64,000 nucleotides of DNA from Agelas oroides (lineage: Eukaryota > Porifera > Demospongiae > Agelasida > Agelasidae), in contig OX422201.1 in NCBI GenBank assembly GCA_949130485.1, positions 2,392,516 through 2,456,515 on the forward strand, read 5' to 3'. Shown piece after piece: positions 24,614 through 36,200 of the stretch (the stretch's first letter is position 1; the number at the start of each line of letters is the position of its first letter). The position numbers were made by a program, and so were the translations under genes. The notes beneath the pieces are model-generated. The model saw only the letters and a program-made list of their open reading frames with translations, searched no databases and was not told the origin of the DNA.

Positions 24614-26797
24614 AGATACTAGGTAGCAACCAGATAGTCGTTGTCTAACTAAACTATATAAACAGGGTTAGTTTTTGGTACGTATGCGATAGCGTTATGC
24701 TATATCACCCTACCTTGTGGACAGTTCTTCATGTTTCATCACTCATAGTTTGCCATGTTTGATAGTCAAGATTGGGAACAAGGCTATAGGTCTGCCTGTA
24801 CTAGAAGTATACTTTGACTTTCCTGTCATACCTTGGACACACAGGCAACAGTTACACCTCACACATCAACTTTTATTTTCATTATTTCGCTGGCTATAGC
24901 ATGCAGTGTGGTAACGTGAAATAATACATATTCCATCCTGTATTGTAATGTCCATTCATAACCCATCTCACCACTTCAGCTGTACCAATCATGTTCCAGC
25001 TGAGTGAACACATTGGGTCCTGAGCAGTTGCACTGGTGGCCTATCGGTACAACTGGAAGAATTTTATTGCCCAGCTATATAATTGGGATGCTGATGGTTC
25101 CAGTGCAGTAACAGGAAGTAATTTGACTCTTAATTCTGCATAATGCAAATACACACAGTGTTGCAATGGGTAAGAACCACTGCAACATTGACTAGCTACA
25201 ACCAAAGCACAATGCAGAGTCACCCAGAAGAATGTTTTGAAAAGGAGGAGCTATCTCTGTTTCTGCCATCATCTGTACCTGTGAAGACGTCTAGACTGAG
25301 ACAATGTTAAAGTTTACTGATTTTGTGAGAGGCCAGAAAGTTACAATGACATCATAGAGTGGGAAGGCTGTGTCTGGGACTTGGTTCCATTTTAAGTTTT
25401 TAAGGTTGATGTAGTAGTTCTAACACTCGAATAACTGAAAATGTTCCACTTGTTCTATGTACTGATATCGATACCATTTCTGTTTCTCAGTTTTATAGTA
25501 ATGTGAGAAAAGCCATACAAGTGCTTGCATATGCCAACCATATGGTGCAAGCACTAAGGCTCCAAATATTTGCCACCCATGAATCAAACCTACAATCAGG
25601 AAGAATTTCATAGTAGCCAAGCTAACTACTTGTAATCACAGAATTTGGCCAATATGCGTTGTTGTTTTTCAAACTACTGCTAACCAGCTGCAGAGCTATG
25701 ACCAAAAAGTGTAGACACTTCAGCCAGTGACCACACAAATGTTATCCTGACTTGCAACTCTGGAACTGTGTATAAAGGCTAAGGTACACTGCACAAAGTA
25801 GACCAATTAGCCTGCAAATTTCTGGTAGCAGATCACTGATCCACTGCATGAAACCACACTCAGGCCTCCCACACAGAGCTATAAAAGTCACTTTGACACT
25901 TCAGGAAAGTGCGCACTTGGCTACTGGCTTGCTGCACTGCAGCAAATCCTGTGTGTCCACAGCACTTTTGATGGCAAAGGCACTTCTTTACATACAACAC
26001 AAATAAGCCAACAAAACATTTGAATCAAAACACCAAAGTAACCAAATAAGAAATACAAAGCAAGAAACACACTGGGCTAAAAGAAGATTGATGATTTCAA
26101 AGCAGCAGCTTTAATTAGCATTGAATGCTTGGTGAGTTGAAGTTCAAAACAAGGAGACAAGTTTGGGACAAAGCAACGCCAAGTACAGAAACTGAAATAA
26201 TTGCAAATTTAAATGTATCATGTTCATGCACATGCAATGTACATTTGAAGGTGACTTGGTTTTTATAAGTGCCTTGTGGTAGTAGGTCTTGTGGACTAGA
26301 TGTGCTAATACATGCATGCATCCCATGATCATGATCCTCCCATGCACTATGCGTAGTAGTACGTATGTAAAAGCTGTAGTACCATGGCTTGTCCACTTTG
26401 CATTGTATACGATGACCATTGCTTAATTTTATGCTGTCATGCTGCTTGGAAGATTAGCCATTGGCTATAGAACTAAAAATTAAGCACCTTCACATTCAGA
26501 GGTGGATACCATAACTAGAAACATGCCATATGCTAAGATGCTCATATTAGACCATGGCTTGTCCACTTTCAGAACTTGGTTTCATACATGAACTGTTCTT
26601 GCGGTGGCAACAAGCACTGTATGAGCCTGTTTGAAGGCTAGCTATGACTATGAGAGTAAGGATGAAACAGACAGTCATCACTAGCAGGGAACAAAGTTGC
26701 TCGGTGCATCTGGCCTGAAGATAACATAGGTATATATAAAAAAGTGGTACCTGGTGCTGTCAAACAAATAGATCATATTTCGGTTTATAATTTAAAG
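24614..26797. other. Intergenic, nothing recognised
   Basis: About 2.2 kb downstream of HSCB without a supportable gene or inverted-repeat element. Confidence 0.35.
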
Positions 26798-28334
26798 TCA
26801 CTCCACTGCTAACATCTGTATAAGTTCCTCTTCAATATTCACAAAGTATTTCAACTTTGCCAGGCCTTCCTTTGCACCCAAACAGTCACCTGCAGTAAAC
26901 ACAAATGTCATGCAAGAATAGAAAAGCAAGTCACTGCATAGAAAATTTTTATTACAAGAGGTAGAGAACTGACTTGTGTGATCACAGTGAGTCAGACAAC
27001 CTTTCCTTTCTTTACCAGCATTTATGCTTTGTGATGCCTCACACCATGTGACATCAAACTTCACTAGTAGGTAGCTAAGACAAGGGAGAGCTACACAAGT
27101 AACTGTTAAACCTCAGTAACACCTACAAGGAAAGTGAGTTGAAGTGAGCCTTGACAGAGCAGTAGGTCTCTGACAACTCAGTGTACATGCAGACTGGTTT
27201 TAACTCTGAACAGTGGACAGTAGACATTGCTCTATGGTACATGTTGTACATGCATAATTACAGAGCTTTAGAAGTGACAGCCCCATGTATAAATCTGAGA
27301 TTATTTGCATATTTTGATTCATTATCGCATTCAAAACACTGTTGTTGAGCTTTCTTTGAAGGTGGGAGTCACACATGCAAACTTTGATTTCTACACGGGA
27401 CTGTCACATTTAAATCGTATATCTAAGAAGACACAAGTCTAAACAGAACCTAATCACCTTTCTCAAAGCACTTCTCTACCTCTCTTATGCACTGTTGCAG
27501 ATTATCTGTGTGAGAAGAGAGATGGCAAACTCAATATGTATGTTATGCATGTAGAGTGCATGGTAAGACCTCTGATTGGATGACATGTCTGCAAGTGATA
27601 AAGCACTATTTCTATAGATTAGCAACATGCTACATTCCACTAGAACTAGAGGTACCCAATAGAGCACTTACCTATAACAATTGACATAAGTGTTGTAATA
27701 CAAGACGAGACACACTAGATGCAATGCGATAAGAGCCACTACAGCCAGTACACCATGGCCATACCATTTTCGTGAATTACAGCGTTTTTGTGCTCACATG
27801 AAGTGTGCAAAACTAAATCAAGGTCCAAAGTTCAATCACTCAAAAAATGAGCTCGTCTTCGATCGAATGGCTGCCATAGGTTGGTGAATTTAAATGCTTT
27901 AGAACACCTTCCCTCTGCTGCCAGCTTTTTGCTTTCTTCTCCTTCACCTCTAAAAAAAAACAAACCTGTGTTTAGTTTGTTGGTGAATTTATCTGAGCAT
28001 CACATTTCCCAGGCAGAACGTGTCCAGAGATATTTCCTTGCTTTCTACAGTCTTGAGATGAATGCAAAACATTGGCCTGAATAAGTTGTTTTGAGTACGT
28101 ACAGCTTGTGCACTGAGTAAGTGACCATACTACTTTCAGTGTACATTGAGTAATTAGCCCAAAATGTCATTCACTTCAGAACCAAGCTAGCCAAAACAAC
28201 AGCACAAACATAATCAGCCACATAATGTGTATTCTGCTTTGTGCTACCTGGGACATAACATAAATGTGTTAGGTGAGGTGAACAGTTGCTAAGCTTCCAC
28301 ACATATGCTGTCCACCTACATACTGCAACAGTTA

Positions 28335-28397
<63 letters not shown>

Positions 28398-29035
28398 CAC
28401 ACACACACACACACACATACATACACCCCCACACACACACAACACACACACACACACACACACAGATACACACACACAGCCTCGTTCCCAGGTGCTCGAA
28501 AAATCAGAGGGAGCGCCTGGTACACACTGTTTGCACATGCGCGGCTCCCCAGGTTTTTCTGGGGAACTCGGAAACTTCCGTAAAATCTACTCCGTTACAC
28601 TAACCTCGGTTTGTCAGTTGGTGTGAAAGATGCCTGCCATTGACCATGCTCCGTTGAAACGATGACGAGGAAGCGATGAAAACACTCAGCTCTTCGCTTG
28701 CAAAAATTATTCACCTGTTTGTCCATTCCAGGTAAACCCTGTTGCACGTGAATGATGTAATCTTTCCCTTTGAAGTTCATCGATCGCCCTGAACGAGATG
28801 ATACAAGCCGTTGCTGTCAAAGCGATAGCATTTTTGACTTTAAAACCCCCGAATGTATCTCACAGAGAGCATAACTCGGCACTATGGCTTATCAGCAGGT
28901 AAACTGAAATAGACTGTTTTGTTAGTGCATGGTTAGTGTAACGGATAGTATGTAGGTTACCAAGGAGACTTCGCGCATGCACGAACAGTGTGTACCAGGC
29001 ACTCCCTCCGATTTTCGAGCGCCTGGGAACGAGGC

Positions 29036-29094
<59 letters not shown>

Positions 29095-32000
29095 ATTGTT
29101 GACTGCTCTGATCTTCTTGAGTCTTTGAGGAGTTGGGCTTCCTTCATGAATCTCCTCATTCACTTCCATCATTTGTTCCAGGAAGGTTGGGTCAGCAGCT
29201 GAGTTGTCCCTCTCACTGATAGTCAGTCCATTCAGTTCCAGCTATGAACACAGGGGATGAGGAAGTTCAGGGGAAGAGCTAAGTGTAATGACAAGTGACA
29301 AGACCTAGCATAAATGCTGCCCCAAATGTAGCAGAGATCAGGGTGAGTCTTCATGACTAAGTCCCATACCAACAGAACATTGCACATGCAGAAGGTATGT
29401 TTGTTTGCTTGGTACCATAAATCCCAAACTCAATTTGCACACAACAAACCAAATTCAACATCTATACAAGAGCATTTACATGGGATCTGCTGATTGTACC
29501 ATAATTTCCCGAAAATAGGCCCACCCTCGAAAATAAGCCCACTCCCCATTTTCGAATGGAGTTGTTGCAAAGGGTGCTTTTCTCTCTTGAAAGTACGCTC
29601 ACCTATTCATGCTGCAGTACATGTGGTTATGTTAAGCAAGAAGCACTAAAGAAGCAGTACGCACTAACAGATGAAGGCAGACACCATCTGCTGTTATTGC
29701 ATAAGCAAGGCATGACAAAGAGGCATTGCAGAATCACTATATGCGTCCATAAACAGGGCTAGACTAACTGTGTGTGAGGTGGGTGTATTTTTGAGAGAAA
29801 TATCGCAATTCTCGAAAATACGCCCACCCCCTTTTACAAGGAGCCAAGGTACAGTGTGTAAAAGTTCCACACTGTATGTATTTCCAAAGGTAAAGTCTCC
29901 ATAGTTTACTTTGCATGAAAGCCAGAAACATGACTAGCCACTGGATGATGCCATAGCCTTGCTGGGTGAGGCTAGTAACACTAGTCACAATAATCAAACA
30001 CCATAGAAGGTGGCACAGCATTCTATGACCTGTCTCAAGTAACGACTTAAAGAAAGCAGAGAGCGATGGAGGATCAGTACTCTAACTTCATGGTTTGAGT
30101 GTTGAGCTCATTAGCTCTCTCAGGCTTACCCCACACTACCCTGCATTACACAGTAGTACATACCAGATAGAGACCTCGTGGATATGGCTTTAGCAGTGTG
30201 AAGTAGGCTTTGTTCACAAAGGAGGACTGCTGGGCTGAATATTCCTGCTCTTTCTGAGGGAACAGAAAAGCACATTCACAATTCACATTGGCTACTAAAC
30301 ATATAATGCTGTTTTTTAGTTCTATATTAACTGTGGTGTTAGTTTCATTCTTAGGTATGTGGAAAGTTCACAGAGATTTACAGAGATTAAACAAGTAAGC
30401 GGTCATAGCATCCAAGTTTGCCGGGGGACCAATAGGCACCAATGCTTGGAACACTTCTGTTCTTAGGGTAGAATTGTCGGAAAGTCGGTGAAATCCCTGG
30501 ATATGGGTGAGCCCACCTTCCATGCTGAGAAAACTGCATGTTACTGATTGCAGCAGCAAACCAAAGTGCATGTTTTAGCTTTAGCGCCGCAAACTACTTT
30601 CGAAAACTGCACATAAAGCACTCAATAAGGGCTGTAGCACACGGAATCAGACAGAGTGCACATGAACTTGTCCTACCTCCTGGTGTTAGTCTATCAAGCC
30701 AGACCATCTCTCACCCTCCAGGAAAGTGAGAGGTCTAACAGATGTTATTAGCATTCAGCTTGTTTAATATGCGACCTTAAAACTAGCCTTGTTCCCAGGC
30801 CCCGCCCAGCTTTCCGTCGCTTGCAGTGCTTGGGGAGAGCCTGGGAACGAGGCTACCTTAAAACTGCACCAGTATTAGTCTTACATACTGAAGCCAAGGT
30901 GTTGCTACTGTTGAACAGTAAATTAAGATCTGATTGGTCAGCAATTCATGAATATTGTTAACATCGGCCTTTTTTGGAGGGTGAGAGATGGTCTGGCTTG
31001 ATGGACTACTGTGGTGTGCACTTGCCTCAGGTTAACTGTGGTATGATAGACTTTGCATAAAAACATGCAAAGAAATACTTCTGTTGCTAAAGTGTGCTAC
31101 GTAATTTTATTACCTTATTTTTTCACTTGAGACTACTTTTAGCATAATACATGCCTTTAACACACCACATTTTCATTGCTGTGGGAGCCCTGACTCCAAA
31201 GCTGTACCCAAGTGCACTTTCAGCCACAATAAGCAGACTAACCATGCCAGTCAGCATTCTCGGCTAGTTCAAGACCCAAACAGCCTTCCCTACTTGAAAT
31301 GAACCCCCTACAAGGTGAGAGTTACACTTTCTAAGCTCATTCAGCTAGCCAGGGTGAGAAATGGCTAACCCGGTACCAACCATGGCCCCTTTTCAGCCAA
31401 GCCTAGCAGCTCTCTGTCCCACCCTTTCAACTGACACGGAACCCACATGCAAGCGTGTAGAGACTATCTTTCTGTATAACATAACCAAAAGTGCACTTTA
31501 TGGTTAATGGGTTTTAAGGTAACTTTTAAGTGTGAGTCAAAAGTCAGGAATACTATATTGCGTTTGTGGTAATTAGTGAGTACTAATGTTAGTGATACTA
31601 CAAGTTAGTGGGCAGAATTTCAGTAATGACACACTCAATTGCCGACTGTATTACTGGTTCACGAAAAGCTATATATGCACGCAGGACAGGGATTAGCAGG
31701 AGAGCCTAAAACATGTCACAGCTGAGTGGTCAGTGCAGCTGTCATAAGCCTACAAGTATTCTACCCATCTCAGAACTGTACAAATGGTGTATATTCGCAA
31801 TAAAATAATTGTTCGCAGTAAAACATAAACTTATTCGCAGGTTCCATGCAGCATATTTCAGTGACAATTGCTGTGTGAGGTGCATTACACAGCAATATGC
31901 ATTTCTCCATCTCTCAGCAACCTCATAAGAAAACTTTACATGAATTTCAGGTTCAAAGGGGAGGGAGAGAAGATATGGGTGTCCACTCTTTGTTACTTTT

Positions 32001-32726
32001 GTACCTCTGACTTGGTGCTAAATCTGTCTGGATGCAGTACCCTCTGCAGTTGCTTGTATGTGTCCCTCAAGTGCTTCAGGTCCACCTTGAAGGAGACTGG
32101 ACTGCAATGAGGAAGTACAGTGCCACTACACATGCAATCTGTACACACATTTCACTTATATTGCTTGCCAGTATGTAGAGTAACTTGTCAAATAATGTGA
32201 CATATCTACAACATAAAAACTTGGCACTACTACAGATCTACCATGTGAACATGAAAAGAAGCTGGTTTCGGAGCTACAACTCTTGTATCACAGCCACCTC
32301 AGCAGGCTGGATACATTTTAGAGATAGCATCTGCTTCTCTGTTGCAACCTATCCCACTTATCTGCAGCTGCACCTAAATCGTGTGTTGCCCCAGACCCTT
32401 CCTTACCCAGTCAGAAGGGTCTTGGGTCAATAGAACATGACTACATACCATCCCATTATCTCAAAATAGTTGTCAGTGGTGGGGGGTAGGACAACCCTGT
32501 TCTCACACGGACAGAAAAACTGCACAGAGTCCTCAGGAAGACGTATCAGCTTGCCACAGCTCCAACAGGTCAGTCTGTCCTGCTCTGAACTCAGCCATCT
32601 GACGCCAATGCATACAGCCTTGTGTCCCCAAGAGAGGTAAGGAGGTGGGAGAGGTCTGGGGCACATAAATACCCCGAGTGAGAATCTTCTGGCAATGATC
32701 AGTAGCCTTCGTGACATTGCTGCCAT
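26798..32726 (-). CDS. HSCB: Iron-sulfur cluster co-chaperone HscB (HSC20/DNAJC20), six exons
   Basis: Mitochondrial J-domain protein that brings the scaffold ISCU to the HSPA9-type Hsp70 for Fe-S cluster transfer. Exons on the minus strand: 32726-32449, 32101-32005, 30253-30164, 29241-29094, 27505-27458 and 26889-26798. Phases 2,0,0,1,1 agree at every junction, giving 250 residues (human HSCB 235). The chosen start is MAAMSRRLLIIARRFSLG, Arg-rich and hydrophobic as expected for a mitochondrial presequence; an in-frame Met at 32828 would add 34 residues. Exon 1 has the N-terminal metal-site region (CWSCG, then FFCPCEN) and DNYFEIMG. Exon 2 holds the J-domain with YKQLQRVLHPDRFS (HPD present), exon 3 VNKAYFTLLKPYPRGLYL. 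Exons 4-6 form the C-terminal helical domain, ending GLAKLKYFVNIEEELIQ, the ISCU-binding part. Odd points: the exon 4 donor is inside a GT repeat, and the second Cys pair is CxC instead of CxxC. Confidence 0.93.
28337..28476. repeat. (AC)n microsatellite, left block
   Basis: Long CA dinucleotide run with small interruptions, in HSCB intron 4, directly abutting the MITE at 28477. Confidence 0.95.
28477..29037. mobile_element. 561-bp MITE of the GCCTCGTTCCCAGG family inserted in an (AC)n tract
   Basis: The left end CAGCCTCGTTCCCAGG and right end GCCTGGGAACGAGGCTA start inverted arms of about 70 bp (GGTACACACTGTTTGCACAT paired with a near-complement). Inner complementary words follow (CCGTTACACTAACC, GTGTAACGGATAG). 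Both sides continue as CA repeat, so any 9-bp duplication is hidden in ACACACACA. A decayed relative lies at about 53250-53735. It sits in HSCB intron 4. Confidence 0.85.
29038..29093. repeat. (AC)n microsatellite, right block, abutting an HSCB splice donor
   Basis: On the minus strand it reads (GT)n and its first GT is the donor of HSCB exon 4 (exon ends AACAATG at 29094). Confidence 0.9.
29500..29836. mobile_element. Possible MITE with CGAAAATAGGCCCACCC ends
   Basis: ACCATAATTTCCCGAAAATA + GGCCCACCC near 29500 recurs at 29805-29835 as CTCGAAAATACGCCCACCCC (same strand) with GGTGGGTGTATTTTTGAGAG just before it as the inverted form. It resembles other families in the window that end in a TACCGTA-like word followed by a G/C-rich word. 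It lies in HSCB intron 3. Confidence 0.4.
30687..31008. mobile_element. MITE with TAGTCTATCAAGCCAGACCA ends, carrying a nested MITE
   Basis: Inverted ends of about 33 bp: TAGTCTATCAAGCCAGACCA then TCTCTCACCCTCC, and the complement at the right. Flanks TCCTGGTGT and CTGTGGTGT match at 6 of 9, suggesting an old 9-bp duplication. It holds the 72-bp element at 30784-30855. It lies in HSCB intron 2. Confidence 0.75.
30784..30855. mobile_element. 72-bp MITE, TAGCCTTGTTCCCAGGC, perfect 9-bp duplication
   Basis: Ends TAGCCTTGTTCCCAGGC and GCCTGGGAACGAGGCTA. The exact 9-mer CCTTAAAAC is at 30775-30783 and 30856-30864. Nested in an older element. Confidence 0.9.
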
Positions 32727-33110
32727 GTGACGGTGGATTCGCACTAGGGAGGTCACGCCCCCTCTCCTGAGAATGAACGAGACCGCAAGCTTAAAGTGGT
32801 TAGGGGCCAGAGAGGTATGTGGGCTCATGGGAAAGACATCTGGCTGTTAGGTTGAGGTTCTGGTTGAGGTCAGGTCCATAAGATTTGGACTACCGAAGGT
32901 GGACAGATGTGTACTTTGCAGTGGAGACAAATTCAGTCAATGATCGCACCCTCGACTGCACCGCACAGGCGTAACTTCGAACCCAGTCCGGCAGTCGCAT
33001 TGCGGGAACGAGAAAAGTAGATGCAGTACTCGGGGTCAAAGTTTACTAATGGGTTTCTAGCCGCTCGAGCGTTTAGGCCTGTCCTGGGAATGAGACCGCA
33101 CACTCGAGTC
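32727..33110. promoter_or_regulatory. Probable shared (bidirectional) promoter of HSCB and FBXO21
   Basis: The two start codons face away from each other with about 384 bp between them. The segment, and especially 32930-33110, is richer in G+C and CpG than the surroundings (CGCACCCTCGACTGCACCGC, CCGCTCGAGCG). No TATA box is evident. This is inferred from position and composition; in-frame Met codons at 32828 and 33090 could make the gap shorter. Confidence 0.55.
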
Positions 33111-33280
33111 ATGGCGGGCCAGGAGTGGTTACTGACACTGCTTAGCCTTCCTAGTGAAGTGGTGGAGGAAATCGTCCTATCCCCGGTACTGAGCCTCAAA
33201 GATGTGTGCGCGTTGAGCAGGGTGAACTGGCAGCTGTACCATATCGTGGGGCGCCTATGGGGACGGATAGCAACCGCCAG
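33111..33280 (+). CDS. FBXO21: FBXO21 exon 1 (F-box)
   Basis: Encodes the SKP1-binding F-box, with [20 protein letters not shown] then [19 protein letters not shown]. It ends in phase 2 (AG before GTTGGT), completed to Arg by the next exon's first G, matching the conserved Arg-Trp that follows the F-box in the family. The intron after it is about 6.9 kb. Confidence 0.9.
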
Positions 33281-36200
33281 GTTGGTTTAATAGACAGTAG
33301 ACTACTCCTGCAGTATTTGTGAGGAATGGTTTCGATCTCTCTAGACCCAGCAGCCACTCAGTATATACAATAAGAGTCAGAGTGGCTGCCTGGTGTGCAA
33401 CTGGAGCATTCAGCACCACTTGTGCAGTATATAGAAAGGATTGTGAGAGCTAGTGGTTGTCCAAGTGGTCGTAGCTCAGTGGTCAAAGCACTGGCAACTC
33501 GTGCCTAATGTTGCAAGCCAGACCCCCTTCCGCAAAAAAGGGAAGGGTCTGGTGAACTGCGTATACAAGCTGTGTCCCGCTGCACTGTACAGTGATGCGA
33601 TCCAATCACGTTGCAGTATTTTGTCACATGACACATTACATCACTGTTTGAGTAGCAATAGCAGTCTTGAAAACGGCGAGAGAGAGCTAGGACATCTTTT
33701 CCGCTACTGCAGGAGCTGTAAAAACACTTCTGACTATGCTTTTCAGGGAGCGTGCTTTCTCTGCAACAGGTAATTCAAGAGTGCATTGTTTGAAATCTGA
33801 TTACCTCATCCAGCTAATTGCATTCCAGTGGGACATGGCTTGTACATGCAGTTCATCAGACCCTTCCCTTTTTTTTGCGGAAGTGAGTAGACGGCTTGTG
33901 AGACCAGCTTGTCCCAGGGGCCCAGGGTTTGATTTTCGGTTCCTCTTCTTCACCACCTAACAGCAAACGTGTCTTTACTCTGATAACTTCCCTGAAACTA
34001 AAGCTAAGAAGTGCTCTGAGCTTACATGTATTGCAAGTGGTCTGCAGAGTCGGGCATGTGGACTCATTCATGCCCTAGTCTGTCTATCTTACCACTACCC
34101 ACTATTTTTGATACCTACATATATACCGTATTCTACATATTATCCGCCCATGGGTGGGCCACTTAGGTGCTAGCTGAAAGAGGGGGGTGGGCGGATAATA
34201 CGTAGTTTTGGTAAACGCAATGTAGTATCCGCCCACCCAGGAAGTTCATCTACAATTATGTGATTACGTACTTAGTCTTTTGTTGATTGTAGAAAAAATG
34301 ATTGAAAAATCAAGCCGAGTACATACCGTAGATCTGGAAAATTTCGCTGTTAAAATAATTTTGCGGTTGAGACCAACCGCGAAAATTTAACACGCGAATA
34401 AAAACATTTACGCGGCGATGATCAGCGAATAAGCTTGCGTGTGCACGTCCACACTTCCCGAGGTAAATGTCCGATTGACAACTACTCCTGACAGCCACAG
34501 CGTTACAGCCAGCGATACCTGGTTCTCCCGATACCTGGTAGCAGACTAAACGCTAGGAACGCTCCAGGTGCTTGTCCTTATTGTAACTGCCAACCGTTAA
34601 AAAACGTTCGTGGATGGAACGAACCACGAAAATTTAACACCATGAAAATTTTTTATTTCCCAATCTACGGTATGATCGACAAGCATAACTGACGGCCTAA
34701 GCTGGAATGCCAAAATCGCCTATTCTCAAAGCCATCTACATGTTGTCACCTACTTGCCTGCTGTCATTGTCTTCCCGGTACAGGGAGCAGTCCCGAGTTA
34801 AAGGGTGGGCGGATTCTATATATAAAGACTTAAAAAACATTAAAAATGTAAAAAGATGTAGGGATGGCATGCCAAAAAGTATGCAAACAAGGTAGGGATA
34901 ATGCAGGAAAGCAAAGGTCAACATATTGGCAAAGCCCCATCCCTTTTTCACACTACAGCTGATGCAATGCTGCTAGATCATATTAGCCTCGTTATGAGCC
35001 GGCATGTGGGAGAAGAAAAGGGCCTGGGGACGAGGCTAGAACCATGCCATATACTTTAAAGACACTTATATCATAAATCTGCAGTCTACTCTAACTCACT
35101 GCTTAAAGTTGTTGAAGTGGTTCCGTATAACAATGCTACCAATAGGGTCATACTAGCCTTGTTCCCAGGCCACGTGGGAGAAGGAAGTGGCCTGAGAACA
35201 AGGCTACAGCCATGAACTGCCAGTAAAGGTTGTGAACATTTTAAGAAGACCCCCATGCACTGTCTAACTGTAGTGTGAAAAAGATGTAGGGATGGGGCTT
35301 TGCCAATATGTTGACCTTTGCTTTCCTGCATTATCCCTACCTTGTTTGCATACTTTTTGGCATGCCATCCCTACATCTTTTTACATTTTTAATGTTTTTT
35401 AAGTCTTGTTTCTGTACTTTTTTGATGTTAATCTCAGTTACAGTTAGACCTAAGCCAAAGAAGAATATTTCAAGTGTAACCACAACACCAGAACTTGGAA
35501 CGGCGTTGACAGTTTTAATAGTAGTGGTTACAGGCATGTAATAATATAGCCAGCTAGAACCTGCTGAAGGGCCAACCACTCTCCGTACCAAACTTTGTGA
35601 AACCAATTTCATGATTCAATTGTCAATCACATGACAACTGACCAGCTGCAGCACAGAAAACTATCATACTGACAACTGACCATCCTAGCTTTACAGTTCA
35701 CTAAAGCTGTGAGTAGGCAGCTGAATGCAGCGCCTTACCTACGTGGTGTTCATAAGCCTTGCCCAATGTCGCGGGGGGAAAAGACCGTACCAGTCATTAT
35801 GCCCGCTCGCTTGTGTACTCTCGCTTCCAGACCAATGACCGTGGTCTTTGGTCTGGGAACGAGACTTCATGTGTGCATGCGTACAAAATTAGAAAATGGC
35901 GTCCTAAGCAACGGACAGCAGCCTCAGAGTGTTGTGAATGGCTTTTGTTGACCAGGGTGAATTTGAAGCTATGAAGACGCTGAGTGGTTGGGAAGCTGAG
36001 CGCTGTGATGAGCATCCGTTTTGTGCTAAAATCAAGGTGAGTACTTGAGCCGTTTTCGAGTTATCATAATTTACAAAGTGGTCGGAACAAAGAAAGAAAG
36101 AAGAATACGAAAAATGGCACTTTTGCTATCGCACACTTTTGAGTTTAGCTGTCTTCCGCGTGGCTTTTGGCCACTTATATGAGTCTTGCTGATCACAAAG

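Noticed and set aside
28171-28603. Open frames of about 70-105 codons on both strands (poly Thr-His and Cys-Val)
   Set aside because: They are translations of the (AC)n/(GT)n microsatellite.
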